This document shows, piece after piece, positions 23,985 through 33,297 of a stretch of DNA of 64,000 nucleotides. This stretch comes from Sympetrum striolatum (Eukaryota; Arthropoda; Insecta; Odonata; Libellulidae), in NCBI GenBank assembly GCA_947579665.1, contig OX388352.1, positions 34,528,216 to 34,592,215 of the forward strand, read 5' to 3'. The notes under the pieces are model-generated. The model worked only from the letters and a program-made list of their open reading frames with translations. It did not search any database and was not told where the DNA came from. Every line of letters begins with the position of its first letter. Within the stretch, counting starts at the first letter, position 1. The position numbers and the translations under genes were made by a program.

Positions 23985-24138
23985 ATTACATAGTTTATCC
24001 ATTAGGTAATTTATCCATTACAAAGTTTATTCATTACGTAGTTTATCCATTACAAAGTTTTTTCATTACATAGTTTATCCATTAGGTAGTTTATCCATTA
24101 CAGAGTTTATTCATTACATAGTTTATCCATTACATAAG
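23985..24138. repeat. 16-bp minisatellite (nine units)
   Basis: Nine consecutive 16-bp units run from 23985 to 24128 with a partial tenth. The consensus is attacatagtttatcc, with variants attaggtag.., attacaaag.. and ..ttattc. The variant order hints at an older 80-bp higher-order unit (five 16-mers) starting again at 24065. It lies just 3' of a LINE C-terminal relic on the minus strand, so it may be the tail of that LINE. Confidence 0.95.
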
Positions 24139-24169
24139 TTTTTAATTTCAAAATATCTTTAACGATATA

Positions 24170-24400
24170 AACATTACATAACTTATACATTACACAATTC
24201 ATAAAATTACATAAGAACAGTGTGTAACGATTGCATGAATTCCTAACATAATCTTTTATTATGTCTCGCTTCCTTATAATAGACATTCATCCTCTTCTAA
24301 ATAGTTTTTCATTTTCTATTCCTTTAGCTTGTTTAGGAAGACTGTTAAACAGTTTAAATCCATCAAATGTATCCATAATCCATACGAGTAAAATGTAGCT
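24170..24400 (-). mobile_element. LINE C-terminal fragment (lineage E) with repeat tail
   Basis: The minus-strand frame 24376-24287 reads MDTFDGFKLFNSLPKQAKG, then IENEKLFRR, then a stop. The pattern 'G.KLFNSLP+..+....+.F++' is the usual end of a reverse transcriptase in several LINE clades. Past the stop the frame remains Lys/Arg-rich (IIRKRDIIKDYVRN). Continuing 3' on the same strand come TGTAAT/ATGTAAT repeats that merge into the 16-bp minisatellite at 23985-24138. Upstream RT sequence was not recognised beyond about 24400. Confidence 0.58.
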
Positions 24401-24514
24401 TGCATACTGCAAGCAGATCGACAACACTAATTTTATATCGGCATCATATCGGGTCGGTCCTTAATAGAAAAAAAAAGGATTGAAATATTTCTTCAAATTC
24501 GCTAAAATTTCATC

Positions 24515-24590
24515 GTCTGGCAATGAACCCGGGTCTCTCTGGTGAACTTACTATGCAGCACAATAGAAGATCACCGATTCTAACTATGTG
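24515..24590 (-). repeat. tRNA-like sequence, degenerate
   Basis: On the minus strand a GGTTCATTGCC B-box-like motif (24519-24530) follows a plausible anticodon-arm region; the A box is weak. It directly precedes an array of further B-box-like motifs. Confidence 0.3.
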
Positions 24591-24649
24591 TGAAAATTCA
24601 AGCAGAAATATTTGTCTACAACTGCCTCAAAAGACGTTTTAATTTTCAC

Positions 24650-25360
24650 GAATGTAAATGGCTCTCTGGATTCGAACCAAGGACGATCTTGGAAATCTAA
24701 AACATGTTTCTAAAAGTTATTTATGATCTCTATCTATATGCCAAATTTCAAGTTTCTATATAGTTGGGAAAGGTTTGAAAATAATTCCTAAAAATCGGAT
24801 CAATTTCTGAATGCAGAGACACCTGGTGTCGAAGCCAGGAAATACTGTAAGCTGTGAATGTAAAGTTTGATTTGTAAGGACTGGCTTTTCTATCATGTAA
24901 AGTTTGATGTCGATAGCATGCCGGGAAGTACCTTAATTTTGTTTCCGTTATCTCCGTAAGAAATGCATTGAGAAGTGCAAATGGCCCTCTGGGATCGAAC
25001 CAAGGACCATCAGCGAACATCTAAAATTTGATTATGATATATATTCATGATATCTATCGACCTGCCGAGTTTCAAGTATCCATGTTATCGGGAAAGGATC
25101 CAAAAAAATCTTAAAAATCGCCGCAATGCATTTTAAACGGCCGATTTTTGCACCGACCTAGCATCGAACCATGGACAAAATTCGAAGATGTCTTTTTGAT
25201 TTTCGTTGGATATGCACGGCTTCTAGCGGTCCCTCGAATTTCAATTCTCTCCTTTTCCGGAAAGGGCCTCAAAAAAATTTTGGAAAATCCCCGCCATGTA
25301 TTCTTATGGGGAAAATCGCGACTTTGGGGCCTTCTGGAATCGAACCCATGACACCGAGGT
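24650..25360 (-). repeat. Degenerate tandem array of about 165-bp units, each with a B-box-like motif
   Basis: The box tcgaacc/tcgaagcc occurs at 24672, 24829, 24995, 25164 and 25340, that is at intervals of 157, 166, 169 and 176 bp. On the minus strand each reads like the tRNA B box: GGTTCGAATCC, GCTTCGACACC, GGTTCGATCCC, GGTTCGATGCT and GGTTCGATTCC. Between boxes the units share 'tatctatatgcc/tatctatcgacctgcc...agtttcaagt', 'gggaaagg' and 'aaaaatcg'. The openings over 24748-25449 on both strands are shadows of this array. It could be tandem SINE-derived satellite DNA; that origin is inference. Confidence 0.65.
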
Positions 25361-25460
25361 TCAAAATCACATTTTTTCTGGCGGTTACACGTTATGGCCA
25401 ATACGTCGTAAAAAGTTCAAGTCAATCACGCTTGTGGTTTAGGCTGTGAATTAGTATCCT

Positions 25461-26300
25461 ATCTATCTATCTAGGTATATACATGAATGAATCCGGAGAA
25501 GCATCTATATATAATAAATAACGTATTCTAACGCTAGGGATGGTAAATTAACAGCCTCTCAGAAAGAGAATTTGTAATATTCCTCTCACTGAAACTTATC
25601 TTAATTAATCACCTTACGTTTTGCGCTATTAATTTTTAGTTCGGATTCATAAGCGCAGGTTGCGTGACGGTAGGACTAAGAGCGCCACCGCACACTTCGT
25701 AAGTGTAAACTCAAACGCGGACAGAAATCCCATAGAGAGAGCTTAGATGTTGAATCAATGGATTCTGAGTCAGACATTTAAACGTCGCACGTCTGACACA
25801 ATTCTCGCTAATTGGACGTGACGAGCATTTCCTCAATGAAATTAAAACTGAAGCACTCGTGTCAACGCACGGCGAACGGAGCAATATCGATTCCGCAAAC
25901 CATTTTAATGAAGCTCGAGGGTAGTGATTGTATAATTGTCATACGTGGGATATGAGAGCGGGGAGTTAATCTTTTGTGAAGGCTTTGGGAGCTCAGCGTT
26001 CCATTGATTGCAGCTCCCGGCGAGAAGTAATAAAACTCCACTTTCTCCCTGCATCAATGCACGACCTCAGTTGCGGATATTGTAGGTACGCGACTTCTAA
26101 GTAATTATGTGCAAATTTTCATCTCAATTACTCTTTTCTCTCCCAGTTAAATCGGCTCGAATAGTTTTGACCGATGAAATTCTTGAAGGAATGGAACCGA
26201 ACATTATTTACGAATAAACTAAATAATGCATTCCCTAAGGCGTCAAATTAAAAACATTAGATCCGTTCTACTCGTCCTAGTTTTCATTGGTGTTCAAGCA
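25461..26300. other. Stretch without identifiable gene
   Basis: A moderately GC-richer patch lies at 25640-26100, but no reading frame, splice pattern or RNA fold could be supported. Confidence 0.55.
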
Positions 26301-26365
26301 TTATTTATTTATTTGCGAATTTCACCGCAGTTAGACAAAAGTCTGGAGGGTGCAAATCACATAAT
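26301..26365 (-). mobile_element. Probable retroposon 3' end with AAAT tail
   Basis: On the minus strand, CAGACTTTTGTCTAACTGCG is followed by GTGAAATTCGC and then AAATAAATAAATAAT. A short repeat tail of this kind is typical of LINE or SINE 3' ends. No coding part was recognised upstream (26366-26880 is extremely AT-rich). Confidence 0.4.
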
Positions 26366-26885
26366 TTACAAAATATTATTTATTTTGAAATACAGATAAT
26401 AAAATAATATACTTACACGTAACATTACTAAGCATATTAGAATAGTTAAGCAGTAGACGAGTAAAAAATGCACATCACAATGCATCAATAATAAAATAAT
26501 AATTTAATAAAAATAATTATAATAAAAAAGTGCATTGCTATTCATTGCCATAAAAGAGAAAACATTACTTTTGATAATCATACCACCAACTTATAAATAC
26601 AGTTAAAAACAAAAATAAAAATATATCATGATTTTTAATCCAAGTTATTTTAGAAATCAGCGTTGCTCCGTATTAGTTTTCATAAAAGGCTGTTTGGGGA
26701 GGGTTGATTCTGATCCAATTTCACAAATGTACGAATATAAAAATTCATCTACAAAAGAAGAATATTTTACATTGATAACATTTATATTGAATATATAATT
26801 CCGCTCTCTGATGAAGATTCCAAAAAAATTGCACCTTGGTTGCAATGTTATCAAGATTTAAAGGAGTATGAAAGAAACTAAGGAT
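26366..26885. other. Extremely AT-rich stretch, no gene seen
   Basis: The opening 26657-26854 (-) has no recognisable domain. Confidence 0.55.
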
Positions 26886-26970
26886 GGGACGATTCCGATT
26901 CTCGATTGTCGATTCCAGCGATTCATGGAGGAATCGGAGATTAATGAATCTAAAACCTTAAAGTCGATTC
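26886..26970 (+). repeat. GATTCC-rich end, inverted partner at 28635
   Basis: Repeats of cgattcc/cgattctcgatt occur here (26890-26916), and an inverted match (gaatcgagaatcgggaatcg) lies at 28637-28656. Arrays of GATTCC-type subterminal repeats occur near the ends of some DNA transposons. These two blocks may be the ends of one 1.8-kb element into which LINE copy L3 inserted. Confidence 0.35.
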
Positions 26971-26984
26971 CGAAGAAATACACC

Positions 26985-27757
26985 TAAACCCTTCCGAACG
27001 ACTTATATAGTATTATGAAATGGTACGATGATTGACAATTAGAGCTAATTGTAGAAAAGTGTTCAGTACTAAACTTCTTCGAAAGAAAATCTATAATATG
27101 ATAAATGATTATGCGCACTGCCTCCGTGGGGTAAACCTAATGTCAGTAGAATCGGTGAAGTACTTTGGAGTAACTCTCACGAATAATTTATCATTAAGTA
27201 CCCACATCCGAAATATAAGTGGGAAAGCACTTAGGAAACTCGGCTTCGTTAAAAGAATAGTCGGTAGGAGCGAAGAAAAAGTTCGCGTGCGATGTTACTT
27301 AGCGATTGTTAGGCTTCTCCCTGAGTATGCATGTAGTGTATGGGACCCTGCCAACAAGTGTTGCATTCGGGATGTAGAAAATGTACAAATAAAGGCGATA
27401 CGATTTGTAAAGAATTGCTACGATAAAACAGTGAGTGTCACACAGATGATACAGGACGCGGGAAGGGATTCTTTAGAAGACTAATACAAAGGATAAATTT
27501 ACCAAATAAGTTCAGAGAAATTACGTTCTCAGAAGATGTAACCGATATAATACGACCTCCCTGTTAAAGACACCGTTCTAATACTGCGAGGAAGATCAGA
27601 AAAATTGATGCTAGAACCAATCGTTTCAAGACTTAATTTTTTTCCGCGAACTATTCGCGAAAGCAATCGGTTAGGAAAATAGTCAGGGTGCTTGCACCCC
27701 CTGCCACACGCCGAAAAGCGGCTTGCAGGGTTCTTACGTAGACAATACAAATACGTA
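26985..27757 (+). mobile_element. LINE copy L3 (main family)
   Basis: Homology to copy L2 begins around CCCTTCCGAACGACTTAT, in the RT domain just after the FADD region. The frame 27032-27484 reads HCLRGVNLMSVESVKYFGVT, then LTNNLSLSTHIRNISGKALR, KLGFVKRIVGRSEEKVR and LPEYACSVWDP, then KAIRFVKNCYDKT. A one-base-type disruption near 27480 ends it; the rest of the C-terminus (FPRTIRESNRL-like) continues in another frame to about 27684. The 3' stem-loop (cccctgccacacgccgaaaa...gcaggg) and the tail ttcttacgtagaca are present. It is 5'-truncated. It lies between two inverted GATTCC-rich blocks, which suggests insertion into an older element. Confidence 0.93.
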
Positions 27758-28630
27758 AAAAATGGGCATATTTAAATATTCTGTGATTTTAAATTTCCTG
27801 AGTATTACAATACGATTATGCATGTTTACACACTTGTTCCACTCGTAGTTCAGTGCACGCGCACATTTTATTCCTAGTATCGGCAATTAAAATGAGTGAT
27901 AACCAAGAGTTTAATAAAAATCTATTTGAAGAAATTTAACGTTACTCTCGCTTTCACGATATGAACCGAAAGCCACGACTTCACTGCCGGTGTCTAGATG
28001 GCGACGTGGCGCCCATCTCTTGAGTAAAGATTGTGTCAATTAAAAGTTACTCTTATCTATACGATACGTAGGATATGATGAAAGAATATACGAGGAAGAT
28101 AGGATTTACAAAACAGCTGAATTTGCCTCCATTTCTGTTTCCTAAGGAGGTATCTGTGCTCCCTCCAGAGGTATATTAGTGACATATTGAGGCTAGAAAG
28201 ACACTTTTCATCGCAAACGATATCTCTCATTCTATAAAACGTTCGCTTTAATCGAACTAAATTGTTTTACTATTTCGAATGTTTTCTGTAGAAATTTCTA
28301 AGCTTTGAGGCAAAAACTCTAACAGAAGATAATATTTGATAAGGAAAAAATGATAATGGTATCTGGGTGATATGTGTGTGAACCATTTTGTAAAGTTAAA
28401 TTAGAAATTAAATTATGCCTATTTGTTTAGAATTTCAAACAAAGTCAGTTTTATATGGAAATTCATAGGCATGTACTTAACCCCATACAACTATCACTAT
28501 TATAAATTATTTGTTTGATATTTTGTAGGTGTCATTTTAGTATAAAAATTAAAAAAAGCTGTTTTAATTTTCATTACTCCTTATTAGCTTATGTATTTGA
28601 ACTCGAATGAAATAATCTCCAAAATTTATA
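27758..28630. other. Stretch without identifiable gene
   Basis: A 15-codon opening at 27892 (MSDNQEFNKNLFEEI, then stop) and a GC-richer patch at 27950-28020 were noted, but no gene can be supported. The stretch may be interior sequence of the proposed DNA element bounded by the GATTCC-rich blocks. Confidence 0.45.
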
Positions 28631-28715
28631 ATTACAGAATCGAGAATCGGGAATCGATAACACAGTAATCGGTATTTCGTTTGGAATCGAAAACAACTGG
28701 AATCGACCAATTCTC
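28631..28715 (-). repeat. GATTCC-rich end, inverted partner of 26886
   Basis: Contains gaatcgagaatcgggaatcg and further GAATCG motifs in inverted orientation relative to the block at 26886-26970. Confidence 0.35.
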
Positions 28716-29386
28716 AATAGAAACTTATGTGAAACTATCAGGAAAGAATAAGCTGCTAGACCGTAAAAAAAATAGTTTAAAGGCCGCTTGTGGCCATAAA
28801 GCAAGACCCTCTCTATAGAGAACCTAGGCGTTAAAGTTGTACACCACTTCTACAGGTGATAAACAAAGGTACGCGATGTTAAGGAGAGAGAAATCGAACG
28901 TTCCAAATTTTTAGATATTATTTTTATCTAACCTTTGACATTCTGCATTGATGTGTAGTAAGTGCTGAAGGTTAATAAGGGATTTTTTCATTCAGTTACA
29001 CCCTTCAGCGCTTTATATTCAATAGCCGTTTCATCTTCTCGTCTTGAAGGGTATCAAGGATTTTTTAAGAATCGCCTGTATCTGCGATTCACATCGAGGC
29101 AACGCGAAATTTCGCGCATGCGCACTGACGCGTTTGTAATACATCGCGCCACCGCTACGTAACTGCAGAAAGTCTTTTTAAGTCGCTTTTTAGGTCGCTC
29201 ACGTTGAAAACACAATCTTAGACTGCTGAGTAATCATATTTGCATCGAAAGAATTCTCCGGCAATGTTGTTTATTCGGTTTTATCTGAGGTTTTTACGGC
29301 GGAATCCCATTGCTAGAGAGCATTGTAGTACCGCCAGGAGCGGATTTTTAGTTTTCAAATATCATACGCAAAAGGATTGATGATAT
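28716..29386. other. Stretch without identifiable gene
   Basis: Openings 28589-28804 (-) and 28962-29162 (+) have no recognisable domains. No structured repeat was seen. Confidence 0.5.
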
Positions 29387-29484
29387 CCATAAGCAATTCA
29401 GGTGAATACCTGAATTGCTTATGGCCTGCGTATTCACCTGAATTGCTTATGGCCAGCGTATTCACCTGAATTGCTTATGGCCTC
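29387..29484. repeat. 28-bp direct repeats beginning with a perfect hairpin
   Basis: CCTGAATTGCTTATGG occurs at 29409, 29437 and 29465, a period of 28 bp; the spacer between the last copies is CCAGCGTATTCA-like. The array begins with the same unit in reverse: ccataagcaattcaggt (29387-29403) and acctgaattgcttatgg (29408-29424) form a perfect 17-bp stem with the loop GAAT. Confidence 0.95.
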
Positions 29485-30815
29485 ATTCTTAAAACCATTT
29501 AGTATGTAAACTTACATAGCATCATCTCTAGCGTAGAATTACAATTGTAGATACTGATAGACTTACAATTCTCACTCCGGCGAGTTTTTCTAAGTCGATG
29601 AAACCTTCAACCTAAAATGAAGGATACTAGATTATAAGAGGCTTTTGAGGTTCAGCTATGCCTTACTATAGAAACTTTATGCTGGGTAGATAAAAAAATC
29701 AATTGGCGACAGTAGTTGAAGAAAGAGCATTTAATGAAGGAATTAATGCTAGTAATAAAAAGCATTGGATAAGGAACGAATTGCTAATGAAGGAGTTGAA
29801 GATGGGAAATGATAAGAAAGAAAAATCAAAGAATGTATTCGGAAAAATAATGAAGTTGCTGAAAGATATAAAGCATGGAAAATTATAGGGGATATAAACC
29901 TACCAAGAGGTAGGATTCGTTAGCAATGTAATGGTTTTGGCTTGACACGTTGGGCACTCAATAAAAAACTGAAGCATCCCTGCAGACACGGGTGGAAGTC
30001 AAAAAAAATCATTCTCTTGGCGGGAAACTATGAAGAACGGCACTCGGATGCCTAACAGGTACAGCTTCCTCACACGCTCTTAGTTTACGTGCGTTTCATC
30101 CTTCGATGGATATATGATCATTTTAAATTTCTTTCATATCTTAAATTTTGTAAGTTACTTTTATTTACAAAAATAGGTGATGGTTAAAACTGAGAATGAA
30201 GGGCAATAATTTTACACATGGTCTGGAAAAGAAACTTTCAGAAGAGTCAATCATCTCTATTGTACAAGAAGTAGGTCTTTCAAAACATTTGTCATATAAA
30301 TTGCTCATTTTCATATCTATGAGAAATGTTCTTCACATTAGACTAAAGTGACACTTATTATCATTGTAAATGCAAGAATACAAGAATTTCCTCGTATGAG
30401 GAGAGTGGAAAAAATGCAAAAACAGATAGAAATACCAGTATTAAAAGAAGAACAACAAGATATAAATTGCGCACTTGCGCACATCGGTGATTAATTAAAC
30501 AATAAATTTCTTAAAATTTTCATGAAAATGATCCTCAAACCTTTTCCTTCATGTAAAGCATTTGAAAGTTGTACGCGATTAATACTGAAAGTAATAGGAC
30601 TGGTTAAAAAATATTGCAAGGCGAGCTGGATGGATGCAGTTGTGGTGGATTGATGTAGTTGGATGTATTACAAGCAACCGCGGCAACCTGTGAGCAATTA
30701 GAGCGAGTGAATCGTAAATCTAGTAAACCCATGCGTGAGTGACGTACGACTAGAACATGCAACGCTCAGTCGAGCAGCGGAGCACCAACAAATTCTGTCT
30801 GAAACTCCATTTGGA
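29485..30815. other. Stretch without identifiable gene
   Basis: A purine-rich opening at 29703-29888 (+) translates to a Lys-rich peptide without recognisable features and lacks an ATG start. Sequence from about 30590 becomes GC-richer and leads into the coding-like segment at 30816. Confidence 0.5.
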
Positions 30816-31326
30816 ATTTAAGATTTTAATGTTGCAGACTTCTCCGTGTAAGATTCGGAGACAGAAGGAAAACGTTCCGGAAGACTAAATCACCCCGTAG
30901 GAAGAGGACTCGGACGAGCAAGTTCTATATCAAAACCATACTCTATGTTTTCCATATCGGGATCGTCCTCAAAGGGTTTGTCTATCCCGCAACGACTGCG
31001 AATTCATATTTGTACGTATAAATTCCGGAGAAACTTCGAAACGTTTGGATTTGTCCGAAGATCGCCCACACTTGGAATCTTCACCACGACATTGCCTCGA
31101 GCCACTTGGTGTTGATCTTTCGGAAGTATCTGGTCAAAAAAATGTGCCAATGCAGCCACAACCTGCCTTAAGTCCCAACCTATATCCCTGTGACTCTTTT
31201 TAGCCTACTGGATACGAATTAGAGACTGTTGAAGGCGTTTATATGCCGGAACCAGGCCCGTCAGCCGAATCCCGGAAAAGGTGTACCTGGAAGTTTAACA
31301 ATGGAAAAATTACTGTGGCTTCTTAA
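30816..31326 (+). pseudogene. Coding-like degenerate frame of unknown family
   Basis: One plus frame runs QTSPCKIRRQKENVPED, stop, ITP, stop. It is then open for 100 codons (30901-31200) beginning EEDSDEQVLYQNHTLCFPYR, followed by a TAG (31201) and 40 more codons (PTGYELETVEGVYMPEPGPS ... KITVAS) to TAA at 31324. The composition (acidic D/E/S, then proline-rich) looks protein-like and the local GC is higher than its surroundings. A second frame (30852-31113) is also open for 87 codons, so the choice of frame is uncertain. The 'tttaatgttgcag' before QTSP looks like a splice acceptor. I do not recognise the family. It could be a broken host exon, a retrocopy or transposon coding sequence. It directly precedes LINE fragment B2. 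Confidence 0.35.
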
Positions 31327-31347
31327 TTTTGAAGATTATTAAATATA

Positions 31348-31650
31348 TGGAGTGTCTTGCTTTAAGGGTGCGAAACGTGGACATTAGGATGGCGTAGATT
31401 GGAAAAAGTAAGTGGCTGGCTAACGGAGGTGCTGGAGATGGTTGGGGAGGGGAGGGATTTTATTGAGGTGATTAGGCATCGACTGGAGAAAGTAGTGGGT
31501 GAAATATTGAGGGCAGAAGGATTGGTGAAGACAGTAATTGAGGCTAAAAATAAGGGGGAAAGCAGAGGGGAATGCAAAGACTAAAGATTTTGGATGACAT
31601 AAGGAGTGGGGTAAACATTAAAGAAATGAAAGAGATGGCGCTTTATAGAG
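31348..31650 (+). mobile_element. LINE C-terminal fragment (lineage B)
   Basis: The plus frame reads WSVLL, stop, GCETWTLGWRRLEKVSGWL, then TEVLEMVGEGRDFIEVIRHR, then LEKVVGEILRAEGLVKTVIE, then AKNKGESRGE. A shift near 31578 continues RLKILDDIRSGVNIKEMKEM, then ALYRE. This matches, motif by motif, the common LINE C-terminal pattern (SVLLYGCETWTL ... EEVLERVGE ... I++R..+.IGHILR..GLL+.VIEGK..GKRGRGRPR...LDD). The Tyr codon of LLYG has become TAA and one frameshift is present, so the copy is dead. It is 5'-truncated near 31335. A second, more decayed member lies at 15799-16065 (-). The clade was not resolved. Confidence 0.82.
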
Positions 31651-32500
31651 ATATATCAGTGCTGATATATCCCTATTAATATAATTAATATGATATTAAT
31701 ATACATACTCGTGTATGTATGTATTAAATGTGTTTGATATATCTTGAATAGATTTAAATATTCGGTATCAATTCGGTTACTTTCAGGGACAATTGTCTAT
31801 CTCGCAAAATTCAATGGATGTTATAGTCTTATCATTCCCATTTGCTAACTCACGAATTTTTATACGTATATTTTTAAAGTAACAATTTATTGTTATTTAA
31901 AATTATTTTTGAAAGATTTAAGTTATGTTTTACATTGCCCGATGAAGGGAATCAGTGAAATTTCGTAAGGGCATTTGTCATCCTAAATGGAAAATTTCAC
32001 TCAAAAACAAACACAGCCGTACTTTAACTAGATCAATGACTCTTTATGTTTACTTCAAAATAGCCAATCCATGCAATGCTGTAAAAATAAAAAATTTATA
32101 TCGGTAAAAAACATTAAGTAGTATTATATTACCAAAGGGTTGAAGAAGTCTACGAGATTTCGATGTATGCCATGATTCGCTCGGTGCGACGAAAGTGTTG
32201 TCGTTCTTTGAACATGTAATTTTCCAGCGATGCTTTAAAATATTATACCCGTCATTAAAGCATAATATCGCCAAATTTTTTCTTCCATTTATCTAAAACG
32301 TATACTCAAGTAAATCAGCTCTGCCTTTAAATATTAAACTGCATAGTAAGTATCTTATCATTAAAAATACACTATATCGAGGGATATCAATGGCAACGGA
32401 TTCCTCAGCAGCACAATCTAGTCTCGATAATACCATTAATTACCTTTAGACAAACCTCATTATGCGCTTGGAATATGAAAATCGATTGACGTTGCACTGA
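31651..32500. other. AT-rich stretch without identifiable gene
   Basis: A perfect 10-bp hairpin (gatatatcag/ctgatatatc, loop TG) lies at 31650-31671 at the end of the LINE fragment, followed by AT-rich palindromic sequence. The opening 32050-32274 (-) has no recognisable domain. Confidence 0.5.
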
Positions 32501-32501
32501 C

Positions 32502-32849
32502 AGCCGATGGAGAAAAATTATTGACCTTGCGAGTAAATCACCGCTGGTATCTCGGCACATGATCTAATATCCAGTGGCTGCTATATTAAATGCTCCTAAT
32601 CGCATAGGACTCCGCTATCGAAAGGACGTTAATGACGATAAATTAGCAGCGGATTTCACCATCATTCCTATGGATTCAACCGAGCGATTCACTGACATCG
32701 ACGATATAGTTAACGCAATCAGTGATGTCATTTGCTCCTAATTAGATAAGCATGCGTCTCCAAACCCCAAATCTCTGTGGGCTTATAATCATATCAGAGG
32801 AACATTGGGGAAATGTGATGCCGCATTTAGAACTTTGGAGATATATTAA
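32502..32849 (+). mobile_element. LINE fragment, endonuclease-to-RT connector (lineage C)
   Basis: One plus frame reads SRWRKIIDLASKSPLVSRHM, stop, then YPVAAILNAPNRIGLRYRKD, VNDDKLAADFTIIPMDSTER, FTDIDDIVNAISDVICS, stop, LDKHASPNPKSLWAYNHIRG and TLGKCDAAFRTLEIY. The series 'YR++...+.LAADF...', 'DDIDD.V..+...I...+DKHAP', 'PW....IR' and 'CD.AFR' corresponds to the linker between the endonuclease and RT of CR1/Jockey-type LINEs. Internal stops show decay. The matching RT was not recognised downstream. It is a different portion of a LINE from all the other relics here, which are C-terminal, so the family relation is unknown. Confidence 0.55.
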
Positions 32850-33220
32850 GTTACTTCTGAAATATTAAAGGAGCGGAAGTAAGCGGGTCCAAAAAAACGC
32901 TTATTAAATATAGATGTCCTAAAGATAGTCAATGAGCACTACACGCACTAAAGTTTTTAAAATACCATTTATTATAAAGAGTAGAAAGTTTGTGTTTTTG
33001 TCATGGCCAAAATATGACTAGATTCCAGAAAAATTGACATTCAAAGAACTCAACGTTGTCAAGTAACACGAAGTAGAATTCTTTTTATTCTCTGTGCATT
33101 CACGATTTCGCTGTTAATTTTTGCGTAAGATAACCCGTAAAAATTGGTGCAGCTTGAAAAATATAGCATCCATAAATACTTATAACAATATAATAGGTTT
33201 TACAAGAAGTGATTAATATT

Positions 33221-33297
33221 ACCTCGGTTGGGACTCGAACCCAGGTCTCCCACTTTCCGGACATCCTGGGTCAAGTCGCACGCTTTCGTGTGCTTAG
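33221..33297 (-). repeat. tRNA-derived sequence
   Basis: On the minus strand a perfect B box GGTTCGAGTCC (plus 33231-33241) is preceded by GTGGGAGACCTG and a degenerate A-box region (TGCGACTTGACCCA). Pairing of the T arm (CTGGG..CCCAA-like) is partial. It is a SINE head or tRNA pseudogene. Confidence 0.45.

Noticed and set aside
24748..25449. Several overlapping openings of 67-96 codons on both strands.
   Set aside because: They fall inside the 165-bp B-box-like array and reflect its repeat structure, not a coding gene.
29703..29888. 61-codon Lys-rich plus-strand frame.
   Set aside because: It has no ATG start, is purine-rich, and has no recognisable motif or context.
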